DNA of 64,000 nucleotides from an uncultured Cellulomonas sp. (GTDB taxonomy: Bacteria; Actinomycetota; Actinomycetes; Actinomycetales; Cellulomonadaceae). The notes under the pieces were generated by a model, which did not search any database, was not told the origin of the DNA, and saw nothing but the letters and a program-made list of their open reading frames with translations. Location: the NCBI RefSeq assembly GCF_947494015.1, contig NZ_CANLTL010000005.1, positions 62,001 to 126,000 on the forward strand. Direction: 5' to 3'. Positions within the stretch are counted from its first letter, which is position 1, and each line of letters starts with the position of its first letter. A program made the translations under genes and the position numbers. Shown here piece by piece: positions 9,527 through 17,416 of the stretch.

Positions 9527-9792
9527 CGGGCCGCACGGAGGGCGTCTCGCTGCTGCTCCCGGCCGCCTACGACGTCGCCTGGTCGCTGGCCGTCGTCGTG
9601 CACCTGGGGCTGCTGTTCGTGGCGCTCGTGCGGTGGAACGGGGCGCGAGCCACGCCCGGGGCGCCCGGGGCCGGCCTCGTCGACCTGCTGGTGGTCGTGC
9701 TGGTGCCGGTGCTCGGCCCGGCGGCCTACCTCGTCGGCCGTCGTGCCGCCGGCAGCGGCCGGCGCGCCGACGCGGGGCCGACCGGGAGCTGA
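9523..9792 (+). CDS. Small membrane protein, PLDc_N-like
   Basis: An 89-residue protein with two hydrophobic segments (about 15-37 and 50-70) joined by a short polar loop, ending in a Gly/Arg-rich tail. The arrangement resembles the phospholipase D nuclease N-terminal (PLDc_N) two-helix module found as small standalone actinobacterial proteins. No catalytic motif is present. The ATG overlaps the HAD stop by 4 bp, so translation should be coupled. Function unknown. Confidence 0.65.
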   Translation: MTGRTEGVSLLLPAAYDVAWSLAVVVHLGLLFVALVRWNGARATPGAPGAGLVDLLVVVLVPVLGPAAYLVGRRAAGSGRRADAGPTGS

Positions 9793-9916
9793 GGAGCCGG
9801 CCCGCCGCACGTTCACCCGCGGCGACCGGGTGATCGGCACCTGCCGGCGGGGCGGCCCGTGCCGTCGTGCGCGCAGCCGGCGGTCGCGGACCGCGCCCGC
9901 GTGCCGGAGCACGACC

Positions 9917-10132
9917 ATGACCACCCCCAGCTGCCGCCGCTGTGGGAGCCACCGCGCCACACCGGCACTCCACCGACCGGCCCTGCACGGGCTCGGGCGG
10001 CTCGGCCTCGGCGAGGAGGCGACCGTCGTCGTGTGCATGGACGTGCCGGAGGACGTCATCCAGGACACCGCCGTGATCGTCGAGGGCCCCGACTCCTGGG
10101 ACCTGACCGCGGAGCTCTGGGGACTGCCCTGA
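9917..10132 (+). CDS. Small hypothetical protein with CxxC
   Basis: A possible 71-residue protein: an N-terminal C-R-R-C pair followed by SHRATPALHR, then an acidic, well-structured-looking C-terminal half (GEEATVVVCMDVPEDVIQD and DLTAELWGLP). The acidic part reads like real coding sequence rather than GC-rich noise, but I recognise no family. No clear ribosome site precedes the ATG, and the frame stays open further upstream. It lies between the gltX operon and the tRNA promoter. Confidence 0.4.
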   Translation: MTTPSCRRCGSHRATPALHRPALHGLGRLGLGEEATVVVCMDVPEDVIQDTAVIVEGPDSWDLTAELWGLP

Positions 10133-10230
10133 CCCCGGCGCACCGGTGCGGCCCCCGGGCGTCCGCCGCGGGCGCGTGGCCCGGTGAGGTGTCCTTGGTC
10201 ACGTCCGGCCGTGCCGAGCGTGCGGCCGGT

Positions 10231-10259
10231 TTGGAGCGGCCCGGTCCCTCGGGTAGTGT
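10231..10259 (+). promoter_or_regulatory. Promoter of the tRNA-Gln/tRNA-Glu unit
   Basis: TTGGAG (10231-10236) and TAGTGT (10254-10259) are separated by exactly 17 bp and stand about 75 bp upstream of tRNA-Gln. This is a good sigma-70-type (SigA/HrdB) arrangement in a region without genes. Confidence 0.5.
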
Positions 10260-10335
10260 TGTTGGCCGGTACGGAGTCCGGGACTCCTGCGCAGCACCCC
10301 CGGGGCGGCGCAGAAGCACGGCCGAAGTACCCCTA

Positions 10336-10407
10336 TGGGGTATGGTGTAATTGGCAACACAACGGTTTCTGGTACCGTCATTCTAGGTTCGAGTCCTGGT
10401 ACCCCAG
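10336..10407 (+). tRNA. tRNA-Gln (anticodon CTG)
   Basis: A complete 72-nt cloverleaf. The acceptor stem TGGGGTA pairs with TACCCCA, with discriminator G. The D arm is GTGTAATTGGCAACAC. The anticodon stem ACGGT/ACCGT encloses loop TTCTGGT with anticodon CTG. The T loop is TTCGAGT. CCA is not encoded. It sits in one transcript with tRNA-Glu 87 bp downstream, close to gltX, which probably charges both. Confidence 0.95.
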
Positions 10408-10494
10408 CGCGAGGCAGGCCCGGTCATCCGGTACAGTCTCCACTCGGTAGTTCCCCGCGGGACGGGCTTCGGTCCGGTCCGCGGAGGCTGCAAG

Positions 10495-10567
10495 GCCCCC
10501 GTTGTGTAGCGGCCTAGCACGCCGCCCTCTCACGGCGGTAGCGCCGGTTCGAATCCGGTCGGGGGTA
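10495..10567 (+). tRNA. tRNA-Glu (anticodon CTC)
   Basis: A complete 73-nt cloverleaf with acceptor stem GCCCCCG/CGGGGGT and discriminator A. The anticodon stem CCGCC/GGCGG encloses loop CTCTCAC with anticodon CTC. The T arm is CCGGTTCGAATCCGG. CCA is not encoded. It is immediately followed by a strong hairpin terminator. Confidence 0.96.
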
Positions 10568-10572
10568 CGCAC

Positions 10573-10615
10573 GCGAAGGCCCGGTCACCACGGTGACCGG
10601 GCCTTCGTCGTCTCC
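10573..10615 (+). terminator. Intrinsic terminator of the tRNA unit
   Basis: A perfect 16-bp inverted repeat (10574-10589 with 10592-10607) whose two arms are separated by only two bases, followed by TCGTCGTCTCCC. The hairpin starts seven bases after tRNA-Glu, the position expected for a tRNA operon terminator. The downstream tract is only modestly T-rich, as usual in high-GC actinobacteria. Confidence 0.85.
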
Positions 10616-10683
10616 CGCCGCCGTTCCGCGGTGGGCGCCGCCGCCGGCCCGCCCGCCCCCGCCGGCGCGCACCCGAACCCCCG

Positions 10684-10742
10684 CCGAGTGCGACGTTCTG
10701 GACCCCTGGCGCCACGCCAGAGGTCCAGAACGTCGCACCCGG
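10684..10742. repeat. Intergenic hairpin repeat, copy 1 (core TTC/GAA)
   Basis: Arms GTGCGACGTTCTGGAC (10688-10703) and its exact reverse complement (10723-10738). The outer flanks nearly pair too. Inside the loop is a second stem, CTGGCG/CGCCAG (10706-10711, 10715-10720). It lies between the tRNA-Glu terminator and the 3' end of ndgR. It belongs to a four-copy family in this window (see 13790, 44945 and 45015). Confidence 0.85.
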
Positions 10743-10773
10743 ACGGGGAGTGGGCGTCGTGCGGGGGCGGGGG

Positions 10774-11493
10774 CTACTCGCCGGTGCGGCGCAGGACCTC
10801 GGTGAGGCGGTTGGCTGCGGCGACCACGGCACCGGCGTGCAGGCGCCCGGGCTGGCGGCTGAGGCGCTCGACCGGGCCGGAGATCGACACGGCCGCCACG
10901 ATCCGGCCGGACGGGCCGCGCACCGGGGCGGAGACGGAGGCCACCCCGGGCTCGCGCTCGGACACCGACTGGGCCCAGCCCCGCCGTCGGACACCGGACA
11001 GGATGGTCGCGGTGAACTTGGCGCCCTGGAGCCCCCGGTGCAGCCGGTCCGGCTCCTCCCAGGCGAGCAGGATCTGGGCCGCCGAGCCGGCCTGCATGGA
11101 CAGGGCGGCGCCGACCGGGATCGAGTCCCGCAGCCCGATCGGGCGCTCGGCGGCGGCGACGCAGATCCGCTGGTCACCTTGGCGGCGGTACAGCTGGGCG
11201 CTCTCGCCGGTGTGGTCACGCAGGGCGGTCAGCACCGGGCCGGCGGCGGCCAGCAGCCGGTCCTCGCCCGCCGCGGTGGCCAGCTCGGACAGGCGCGGGC
11301 CGAGCACGAACCGTCCCTGCATGTCGCGGGTGACCAGCCGGTGGTGCTCGAGGGCGACCGCCAGCCGGTGCGCGGTGGGGCGGGCCAGGTGGGTGGCGGC
11401 GACGAGCTGCGCGAGGGTCGCCGGTCCGGCTTCGAGGGCACTGAGCACCGACGCGGCCTTGTCCAGGACGCCGACTCCGCTAGAGTTGTCCAT
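10774..11493 (-). CDS. ndgR: IclR-family regulator, NdgR-like
   Basis: A 239-residue IclR-type transcription factor. The N-terminal winged helix (about residues 8-65) includes GPATLAQLVAATHLARPTAHRL, the recognition-helix region. The C-terminal effector domain carries GAALSMQAGSAAQILLAW and SVSAPVRGPSGRIVAAVSISGP. Placement divergent from leuCD is diagnostic of NdgR/LtbR, which control leucine and other amino-acid biosynthesis genes in Streptomyces and Corynebacterium. The promoter-operator region is shared with leuC (98 bp between starts) and contains a perfect 7-bp inverted repeat. Autoregulation is likely but inferred. Confidence 0.9.
   Translation of the reverse strand: MDNSSGVGVLDKAASVLSALEAGPATLAQLVAATHLARPTAHRLAVALEHHRLVTRDMQGRFVLGPRLSELATAAGEDRLLAAAGPVLTALRDHTGESAQLYRRQGDQRICVAAAERPIGLRDSIPVGAALSMQAGSAAQILLAWEEPDRLHRGLQGAKFTATILSGVRRRGWAQSVSEREPGVASVSAPVRGPSGRIVAAVSISGPVERLSRQPGRLHAGAVVAAANRLTEVLRRTGE
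11459..11486 (+). promoter_or_regulatory. Candidate leuC promoter
   Basis: TTGTCC (11459-11464) and TAGAGT (11481-11486) with 16-bp spacing, pointing towards leuC. The pair overlaps the first codons of the divergent ndgR gene. If real, the leuC leader would be about 100 nt and would contain the inverted repeat at 11506-11526. Weak evidence. Confidence 0.25.
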
Positions 11494-11505
11494 AGGTCGA
11501 TATTG

Positions 11506-11526
11506 GCGTCTCGCTCACTGAGACGC
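11506..11526. promoter_or_regulatory. Candidate NdgR operator (inverted repeat)
   Basis: GCGTCTC (11506-11512) and GAGACGC (11520-11526) form a perfect inverted repeat with a 7-bp spacer. It sits between the start codons of ndgR and leuC. The symmetry and the position suggest the binding site of the dimeric IclR protein encoded next door. The link is inferred from position only. Confidence 0.4.
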
Positions 11527-11591
11527 AAGTGAACACGGGGAAGTGCCCGGCCGATGGTGTCGGGGAACGCAGTCGAGAGGACGGACGAGAC

Positions 11592-13031
11592 ATGGCCGGC
11601 ACGCTGGCGGAGAAGGTCTGGGACGCGCACATCGTGCGCCGCGGCGCGGACGGTGCTCCTGACCTGCTCTACATCGACCTGCACCTGGTCCACGAGGTGA
11701 CCAGCCCGCAGGCGTTCGAGGGTCTGCGCCTCGCTGGTCGCCCGGTCCGCCGGCCGGACCTGACCATCGCGACCGAGGACCACAACACCCCCACGCTGGA
11801 CATCGACCGGCCGATCGCCGACACGACCAGCCGCACGCAGATCCAGACCCTGCGCAACAACGCCGTCGAGTTCGGCATCCGGCTGCACTCCCTGGGCGAC
11901 GCCGACCAGGGCATCGTGCACGTCGTCGGCCCGCAGCTGGGCCTGACCATGCCGGGGCTGACCGTCGTGTGCGGCGACTCGCACACCTCCACCCACGGCG
12001 CGTTCGGGGCGCTGGCGTTCGGCATCGGCACCAGCGAGGTCGAGCACGTGCTCGCGACGCAGACGCTGCCGCTGAACCCGTTCAAGACCATGGCGATCAC
12101 CGTCGACGGCGACCTCAAGCCCGGCACCACCGCCAAGGACATCATCCTGGCCGTCATCGCCAGGATCGGGACCGGCGGCGGCCAGGGCTACGTGCTGGAG
12201 TACCGCGGCGAGGCCATCCGGTCGCTGTCGATGGAGGCGCGGATGACCATCTGCAACATGTCCATCGAGGCCGGCGCGCGCGCCGGGATGATCGCCCCGG
12301 ACGAGACGACCTTCGAGTACCTGAAGGGCCGCCCGCACGCCCCCGAGGGGGCCGACTGGGACGCGGCGGTCGAGTACTGGCGCACCCTGCGCAGCGACGA
12401 CGACGCCGTCTTCGACGCCGAGGTGGTGCTCGACGCGGACGACCTCGAGCCGTTCGTCACCTGGGGCACGAACCCCGGCCAGGGCCTGCCGCTGTCGGCG
12501 ACCGTCCCGGTCCCGGAGCAGATCACCGACCCCGGGGACCGGCTCGCCGCCGAGCGCGCCATCGAGTACATGGGCCTGACCCCGGGCATGCCGCTGCGCG
12601 ACATCGCGGTGGACACCGTGTTCATCGGGTCGTGCACCAACGGCCGCATCGAGGACCTGCGGTCGGTCGCCCAGGTGATCGAGGGCAAGCACAAGGCGGA
12701 GTCGCTGCGCGTGCTGGTGGTGCCTGGCTCGGCGCGGGTGCGGTTGCAGGCCGAGGCCGAGGGACTCGACCGGATCTTCAAGGACTTCGGCGCGGAGTGG
12801 CGCAACGCGGGGTGCTCCATGTGCCTGGGCATGAACCCCGACCAGCTCGCGCCGGGCGAGCGCAGCGCGTCGACGTCGAACCGCAACTTCGAGGGCCGGC
12901 AGGGCAAGGGCGGGCGCACCCACCTGGTGTCACCGCTGGTCGCCGCGGCGACCGCGATCCGGGGGACCCTGTCGTCGGTCGCCGACCTCGGCCCGGACGC
13001 CGCCCGCGAGCCCGAGCTCGCCCACGCCTGA
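11592..13031 (+). CDS. leuC: 3-isopropylmalate dehydratase large subunit
   Basis: A 479-residue aconitase-fold enzyme. With LeuD it isomerises 2-isopropylmalate to 3-isopropylmalate in leucine biosynthesis. The three [4Fe-4S] cysteines are C348 (FIGSCTNGR), C408 and C411 ([11 protein letters not shown]). Substrate-loop signatures [13 protein letters not shown] and [14 protein letters not shown] are intact. The ATG at 11592 ([13 protein letters not shown]) matches the family N-terminus and follows GGACGAG; an upstream in-frame ATG would add 21 non-conserved residues. It is followed by leuD after 55 bp and controlled presumably by the divergent NdgR. Confidence 0.97.
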   Translation: MAGTLAEKVWDAHIVRRGADGAPDLLYIDLHLVHEVTSPQAFEGLRLAGRPVRRPDLTIATEDHNTPTLDIDRPIADTTSRTQIQTLRNNAVEFGIRLHSLGDADQGIVHVVGPQLGLTMPGLTVVCGDSHTSTHGAFGALAFGIGTSEVEHVLATQTLPLNPFKTMAITVDGDLKPGTTAKDIILAVIARIGTGGGQGYVLEYRGEAIRSLSMEARMTICNMSIEAGARAGMIAPDETTFEYLKGRPHAPEGADWDAAVEYWRTLRSDDDAVFDAEVVLDADDLEPFVTWGTNPGQGLPLSATVPVPEQITDPGDRLAAERAIEYMGLTPGMPLRDIAVDTVFIGSCTNGRIEDLRSVAQVIEGKHKAESLRVLVVPGSARVRLQAEAEGLDRIFKDFGAEWRNAGCSMCLGMNPDQLAPGERSASTSNRNFEGRQGKGGRTHLVSPLVAAATAIRGTLSSVADLGPDAAREPELAHA

Positions 13032-13086
13032 CCGCCGCGCCCACCCCAGACCACCCCTGACGCCCGCAGAACCGGAGCCCCGCCTC

Positions 13087-13764
13087 ATGGAGAAGTTCAC
13101 CCAGCACACCGGGGTCGGCGTGCCGCTGCGCCGCAGCAACGTCGACACCGACCAGATCATCCCGGCCGTCTACCTCAAGCGCGTGACCCGCACCGGGTTC
13201 GAGGACGCGCTGTTCGCCGCCTGGCGCGGTGACCCGGCGTTCGTCCTGAACCAGCCGGCGTACGCCGCCGGCTCGGTGCTCGTGGCCGGTCCCGACTTCG
13301 GCACCGGGTCCTCGCGCGAGCACGCCGTGTGGGCGCTGAAGGACTACGGCTTCAAGGCCGTGCTGTCGTCCCGGTTCGCGGACATCTTCCGCGGCAACTC
13401 CGGCAAGCAGGGCCTGCTCGCCGCCGTCGTCGCGCCCGAGGACATCGAGCTGCTCTGGAAGGTCCTCGAGACGCGGCCCGGGACCGAGGTGACCGTCGAC
13501 CTCGTCGCTCGCACCGCGACCTGCGACGACGTCGTCGTGCCCATCCAGGTCGACGACTACACCCGGTGGCGGCTCATGGAGGGCCTGGACGACATCGGCC
13601 TGACCCTGGGCCACGAGGACGAGATCGTCGACTTCGAGGCCCGGCGCGAGCCGTGGCGCCCGCTGACGCTGCCGGCCAAGCACCTGCCGCCGGTGGAGAT
13701 CGAGGCCGCCCGCCCGGTACCGGTCACGATCGGCTCCCCGGCCGGCACCTCGCCCCGGCCCTGA
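13087..13764 (+). CDS. leuD: 3-isopropylmalate dehydratase small subunit
   Basis: A 225-residue swivelling-domain subunit that completes the LeuCD active site. Typical signatures are present: [16 protein letters not shown] near the N-terminus, [16 protein letters not shown] and [18 protein letters not shown]. The last 20 residues are a Pro-rich extension beyond the usual end. It follows leuC in the same direction and is presumably co-transcribed. The hairpin repeat at 13790 starts 26 bp after its stop and could end the leuCD message. Confidence 0.97.
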   Translation: MEKFTQHTGVGVPLRRSNVDTDQIIPAVYLKRVTRTGFEDALFAAWRGDPAFVLNQPAYAAGSVLVAGPDFGTGSSREHAVWALKDYGFKAVLSSRFADIFRGNSGKQGLLAAVVAPEDIELLWKVLETRPGTEVTVDLVARTATCDDVVVPIQVDDYTRWRLMEGLDDIGLTLGHEDEIVDFEARREPWRPLTLPAKHLPPVEIEAARPVPVTIGSPAGTSPRP

Positions 13765-13789
13765 CCGACGGCCCCCGTCCGCAGCCCGC

Positions 13790-13852
13790 CGCCGAGTGCG
13801 ACGTCGTGGACTCCTCCGCCCCCGCGAAGGGTCCACGACGTCGCACTCGGCG
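13790..13852. repeat. Intergenic hairpin repeat, copy 2 (core TCG/CGA)
   Basis: A perfect 22-bp inverted repeat: left arm 13790-13811, right arm 13831-13852, 19-base loop. The inner half of the left arm reads GTGCGACGTCGTGGAC. The outer frame is identical to copies 1 and 3, whereas the central triplet is TCG here, matched by CGA opposite. It lies between leuD and murA, where it may act as a terminator although no T-tract follows. Confidence 0.9.
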
Positions 13853-13987
13853 TGGGTGGGCGGGGCGGAGGCCTGGCGGGCGGACGGTGCGGGGGAGCGG
13901 GGGTGCGGGTGTGAAGGTTTCGCGCTGTGACGCGGCACGCCCGCGTCGTGGCTAGGTCCGACGGTCCGGGTGCGCAACCATGAGGAC

Positions 13988-15304
13988 ATGACCGATCTGC
14001 TCTACGTCAACGGTGGCAACCCCCTCGGTGGAGAGATCACCGTTCGCGGAGCCAAGAACTTCGTCTCCAAGGCGATGGTCGCGTCCCTGCTGGGGGAGAC
14101 CCCGAGCGTCCTGCGCAACGTCCCGCAGATCCGCGACGTCGGGGTCGTGACCGGGCTGCTGGAGCTGCATGGCGTCAAGGTCGACGCCGACGCGGACGCC
14201 GGCACCCTGCACCTGGATCCCACCGACGTCGAGACGGCGCACGTCGCCGACATCGACGCGCACGCCGGGTCCAGCCGCATCCCGATCCTGTTCTGCGGGC
14301 CGCTGCTGCACCGCCTGGGCGAGGCGTTCATCCCCGACCTGGGCGGCTGTCGGATCGGCGACCGGCCGATCAACTACCACCTGGACATCCTGCGGCAGTT
14401 CGGCGCCGTGGTGGACAAGCGTGAGCAGGGCATCCACATCCGCGCGCCGCACGGCCTGCACGGCACCAAGATCGCCCTGCCGTACCCGAGCGTCGGGGCC
14501 ACCGAGCAGCTGCTGCTCACCGCCGTGCGCGCCGAGGGCGTGACCGAGCTGGCGAACGCCGCCATCGAGCCCGAGATCATGGACCTGATCAACGTCCTGC
14601 AGAAGATGGGCGCGATCATCTCCGTGGACACCGACCGGGTGATCAGGATCGAGGGCGTGCCGCGCCTGCGCGGCTACCGCCACACCGCGCTGTCCGACCG
14701 CATCGAGGCGGCGTCGTGGGCCTCGGCGGCCCTGGCCACCCGCGGTGACATCTACGTCCGTGGCGCCACGCAGCCCGAGATGACCACCTTCCTCAACACG
14801 TTCCGCAAGGTCGGCGGCGAGTTCGAGGTGGACGACGACGGCATCCGGTTCCTGCACCCGGGCGGCGACCTGAAGTCGATCGTGCTGGAGACCGACGTCC
14901 ACCCCGGGTTCATGACGGACTGGCAGCAGCCCCTCGTCGTCGCGCTCACCCAGGCCACCGGGCTGTCGATCGTGCACGAGACCGTCTACGAGAACCGCTT
15001 CGGGTTCACCGACGCGCTGGTCGGCATGGGCGCGAACATCCAGGTCTACCGGGAGTGCCTGGGCGGGCGGCCGTGCCGGTTCGGCCAGCGCAACTTCCGA
15101 CACTCCGCCGTCGTCTCCGGCCCGACGCCGCTCGAGGCCGCCGAGATCGAGGTGCCGGACCTGCGCGGCGGGTTCAGCCACCTCATCGCGGCGCTCACCG
15201 CCAAGGGCACCTCCACGGTCCGCGGGATCGGCCTGATCGACCGCGGCTACGAGCACTTCACCGACAAGCTGACCGCGCTCGGCGCCGAGTTCAGCCGCGA
15301 CTGA
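13988..15304 (+). CDS. murA: UDP-N-acetylglucosamine 1-carboxyvinyltransferase
   Basis: A 438-residue enolpyruvyl transferase for the first committed step of peptidoglycan synthesis, adding enolpyruvate from PEP to UDP-GlcNAc. The catalytic cysteine, the residue alkylated by fosfomycin in sensitive enzymes, is C121 in GGCRIGDRP. It is Cys rather than the Asp of mycobacteria, so this enzyme is expected to be fosfomycin-sensitive by that criterion (inference from the family). Other signatures are GGNPLGGEITVRGAKNF and LRGGFSHLIAAL. The ATG at 13988 has GAGG seven bases upstream and was preferred over ATG-less extensions. Confidence 0.97.
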   Translation: MTDLLYVNGGNPLGGEITVRGAKNFVSKAMVASLLGETPSVLRNVPQIRDVGVVTGLLELHGVKVDADADAGTLHLDPTDVETAHVADIDAHAGSSRIPILFCGPLLHRLGEAFIPDLGGCRIGDRPINYHLDILRQFGAVVDKREQGIHIRAPHGLHGTKIALPYPSVGATEQLLLTAVRAEGVTELANAAIEPEIMDLINVLQKMGAIISVDTDRVIRIEGVPRLRGYRHTALSDRIEAASWASAALATRGDIYVRGATQPEMTTFLNTFRKVGGEFEVDDDGIRFLHPGGDLKSIVLETDVHPGFMTDWQQPLVVALTQATGLSIVHETVYENRFGFTDALVGMGANIQVYRECLGGRPCRFGQRNFRHSAVVSGPTPLEAAEIEVPDLRGGFSHLIAALTAKGTSTVRGIGLIDRGYEHFTDKLTALGAEFSRD

Positions 15305-15340
15305 CCGGGCCGCCCCGCCCCGGGCCGGCTCTACGCCCGC

Positions 15341-15383
15341 GCCACGCACGACCCAGGGCAGCACCGCCGCCACGCACGACCCA
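15341..15383. repeat. 15-bp direct repeat in murA-plsC spacer
   Basis: GCCACGCACGACCCA occurs at 15341-15355 and again at 15369-15383. It is in the 165-bp spacer between murA and plsC. No hairpin or gene is evident there. Confidence 0.8.
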
Positions 15384-15469
15384 CCGGCCCGGCCGGCGAC
15401 GCCCGTCGCCGCGCCGGGCCGCCGTCGTCGGCGCGGGGGTCCCGGGGGCAGCCCGGTAGCATCCTCGCC

Positions 15470-16336
15470 GTGCCCGCCCCCAGACGCTCCAACCGCGCCT
15501 ATCGCAATGTCGCGCGCGTGCTCCGGCCGCTGCTGTTCGCGATGACGCGGCCCGACTGGCGCGGCGTCGAGCACCTACCCACCGACCACGGGTTCATCGC
15601 GGCGGCCAACCACATGACGAACGTCGACCCGCTGACGTTCGCGCACTACCTGTACGACAACGGGATCACCCCGAAGATCCTCGCGAAGTCGTCGCTCTTC
15701 GGTGTGCCCGTGGTCGGCGCGGTGCTGCGGGCGACCGGCCAGATCCCCGTGTACCGCAACACCGCCCAGGCGGGTGACTCCCTGCGGGCCGCGGTCGACG
15801 CCGTCGCGGCGGGCGACTGCGTGGCGGTGTTCCCCGAGGGGACGCTGACCCGCGACCCCGACCTGTGGCCCATGGTCGGCAAGACCGGGGTCGCGCGGCT
15901 GGCGCTGACCACCCGGGCGCCCGTGGTGCCGATCGCCCAGTGGGGCCCGCAGGACCTGCTCGGCCAGTACAAGAAGGTGCTCAAGCCGTTCCCCCGCAAG
16001 CGCGTGACCGTCGTGGCCGGGCCCCCGGTCGACCTGGACGACCTCTACGGCCGGCCGCTGGACACCGCGACCCTGCGAGAGGCCACCGAGCGGGTCATGG
16101 CGGCCATCACGCTGCTGCTGGAGGGCCTACGGGGGCAGACGGCGCCCGCGGTGCGGTTCGACGTTCGCCGCGCGGCGGCCCGCGCCGGCGCGGCCGTCCC
16201 CGACGACGACGACGCCGTCGTCGGCCCGGCCGCTCCCGGCGAGCCCGGCGAGGAGCGCCCCACGACGACGCCCGACGGGCCGACGTCCGACGGACCCCCG
16301 TCCGGCGGACCGCAGGTCGGGCAGGGGACCGCGTGA
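15470..16336 (+). CDS. plsC: 1-acyl-sn-glycerol-3-phosphate acyltransferase
   Basis: A 288-residue lysophosphatidate acyltransferase that makes phosphatidic acid at the inner membrane face. The catalytic HX4D motif is H48-MTNV-D53, and the glycerophosphate-binding motif FPEGT is at 121-125. The PlsC fold ends near residue 220; the last 65 residues are an acidic, Pro/Gly-rich tail of unknown role. The GTG start gives MPAPRRSNRAYRN. The stop overlaps gpsA by 4 bp, linking two successive steps of phospholipid precursor supply. Confidence 0.93.
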   Translation: MPAPRRSNRAYRNVARVLRPLLFAMTRPDWRGVEHLPTDHGFIAAANHMTNVDPLTFAHYLYDNGITPKILAKSSLFGVPVVGAVLRATGQIPVYRNTAQAGDSLRAAVDAVAAGDCVAVFPEGTLTRDPDLWPMVGKTGVARLALTTRAPVVPIAQWGPQDLLGQYKKVLKPFPRKRVTVVAGPPVDLDDLYGRPLDTATLREATERVMAAITLLLEGLRGQTAPAVRFDVRRAAARAGAAVPDDDDAVVGPAAPGEPGEERPTTTPDGPTSDGPPSGGPQVGQGTA

Positions 16337-17340
16337 CCGGCCTGCGGGCCGCCGTCCTGGGCACGGGCTCGTGGGGGACCACCTTCGCCGCCGTGCTCGC
16401 CGACGCCGGGTGCGACGTGACCCTCTGGGGCCGCCGCGACGACGTCTGCCGGGACATCACGCTCGAGCACCGCAACGAGGAGTACCTGCCCGGCATCGAG
16501 CTGCCCGCGGGCCTGACCGCCTCCACCGACGCGCTGTCCGTGCTCGACGGCGCCGACCTCGTCGTCGTCGCCATCCCCTCGCAGAGCGCGCGCGCGACCC
16601 TGGAGCCGCTCGCCGACCACGTGGCGCCCGGCGCCACGGCCGTGTCCCTGATGAAGGGCGTCGAGCTGACGTCGGACCGCCGGATGAGCCAGGTCGTCGC
16701 CGAGTCGCTGGCGATCGACTACGAGCGGGTCGCGGTCGTGTCCGGCCCCAACCTGGCCCGGGAGATCGCCGAGCGGCAGCCCACCGCGACGGTGGTCGCG
16801 GCGGTCGACGAGGCCGTCGCGCGCCGGGTCGCGGCGGGATGTGCGACGGGATACTTCCGTCCGTACACCCACACCGACGTCGTCGGGGTCGAGCTGTGCG
16901 GGGCGGCCAAGAACGTCATCGCGCTCGCGGTCGGCATCGCCCAGGGCCGCGGGCTCGGCTTCAACACCATGGCCACCGTGATCACCCGCGGCCTGGTGGA
17001 GATCACCCGCCTCGGGCTCGCCCTGGGCGCCGACGCCGAGACGTTCCCGGGTCTGGCCGGCATGGGGGACCTGATGGCGACCTGCGCCTCGCCCCTGTCG
17101 CGCAACCACACGCTCGGCTCGCACATCGGTCAGGGGCTCACCCTGGAGCAGGCGCTGGCGGTCACCGGGGGGACCGCGGAGGGCGTCAAGTCGTCCCGGT
17201 CCATCCTCGAGCTCGGGGCGTCCGTCGGCGTCGAGATGCCGATCACGTCGGCCGTGGTCGACGTCCTGCACGGCGGGCTGCCGGTGGACGAGCTGGCGCC
17301 GCTGCTGCTGGGCCGGCCGCACCGCGCCGAGGGGCTGTAG
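16333..17340 (+). CDS. gpsA: Glycerol-3-phosphate dehydrogenase [NAD(P)+]
   Basis: A 335-residue enzyme reducing dihydroxyacetone phosphate to sn-glycerol 3-phosphate, the phospholipid backbone. The dinucleotide-binding loop is G10-T-G-S-W-G15. Family blocks include IPSQSAR, SGPNLAREIA, and LCGAAKNVIALAVGIA, which carries the catalytic lysine. GMGDLMATCASPLSRNH follows. It is coupled to plsC through a GTGA overlap. In many related genomes ddl follows gpsA directly; here 5 kb (trkH, kdpDE-like, metB-like) separates them. Confidence 0.96.
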   Translation: MTGLRAAVLGTGSWGTTFAAVLADAGCDVTLWGRRDDVCRDITLEHRNEEYLPGIELPAGLTASTDALSVLDGADLVVVAIPSQSARATLEPLADHVAPGATAVSLMKGVELTSDRRMSQVVAESLAIDYERVAVVSGPNLAREIAERQPTATVVAAVDEAVARRVAAGCATGYFRPYTHTDVVGVELCGAAKNVIALAVGIAQGRGLGFNTMATVITRGLVEITRLGLALGADAETFPGLAGMGDLMATCASPLSRNHTLGSHIGQGLTLEQALAVTGGTAEGVKSSRSILELGASVGVEMPITSAVVDVLHGGLPVDELAPLLLGRPHRAEGL

Positions 17341-17416
17341 CGGGCCGACGCGGCCGGGCCGGCGCCGCGCCCGCGGCGGTCGCGCGTGCGGGGGCGCGTC
17401 CGCCGGCTGCGGGCCG

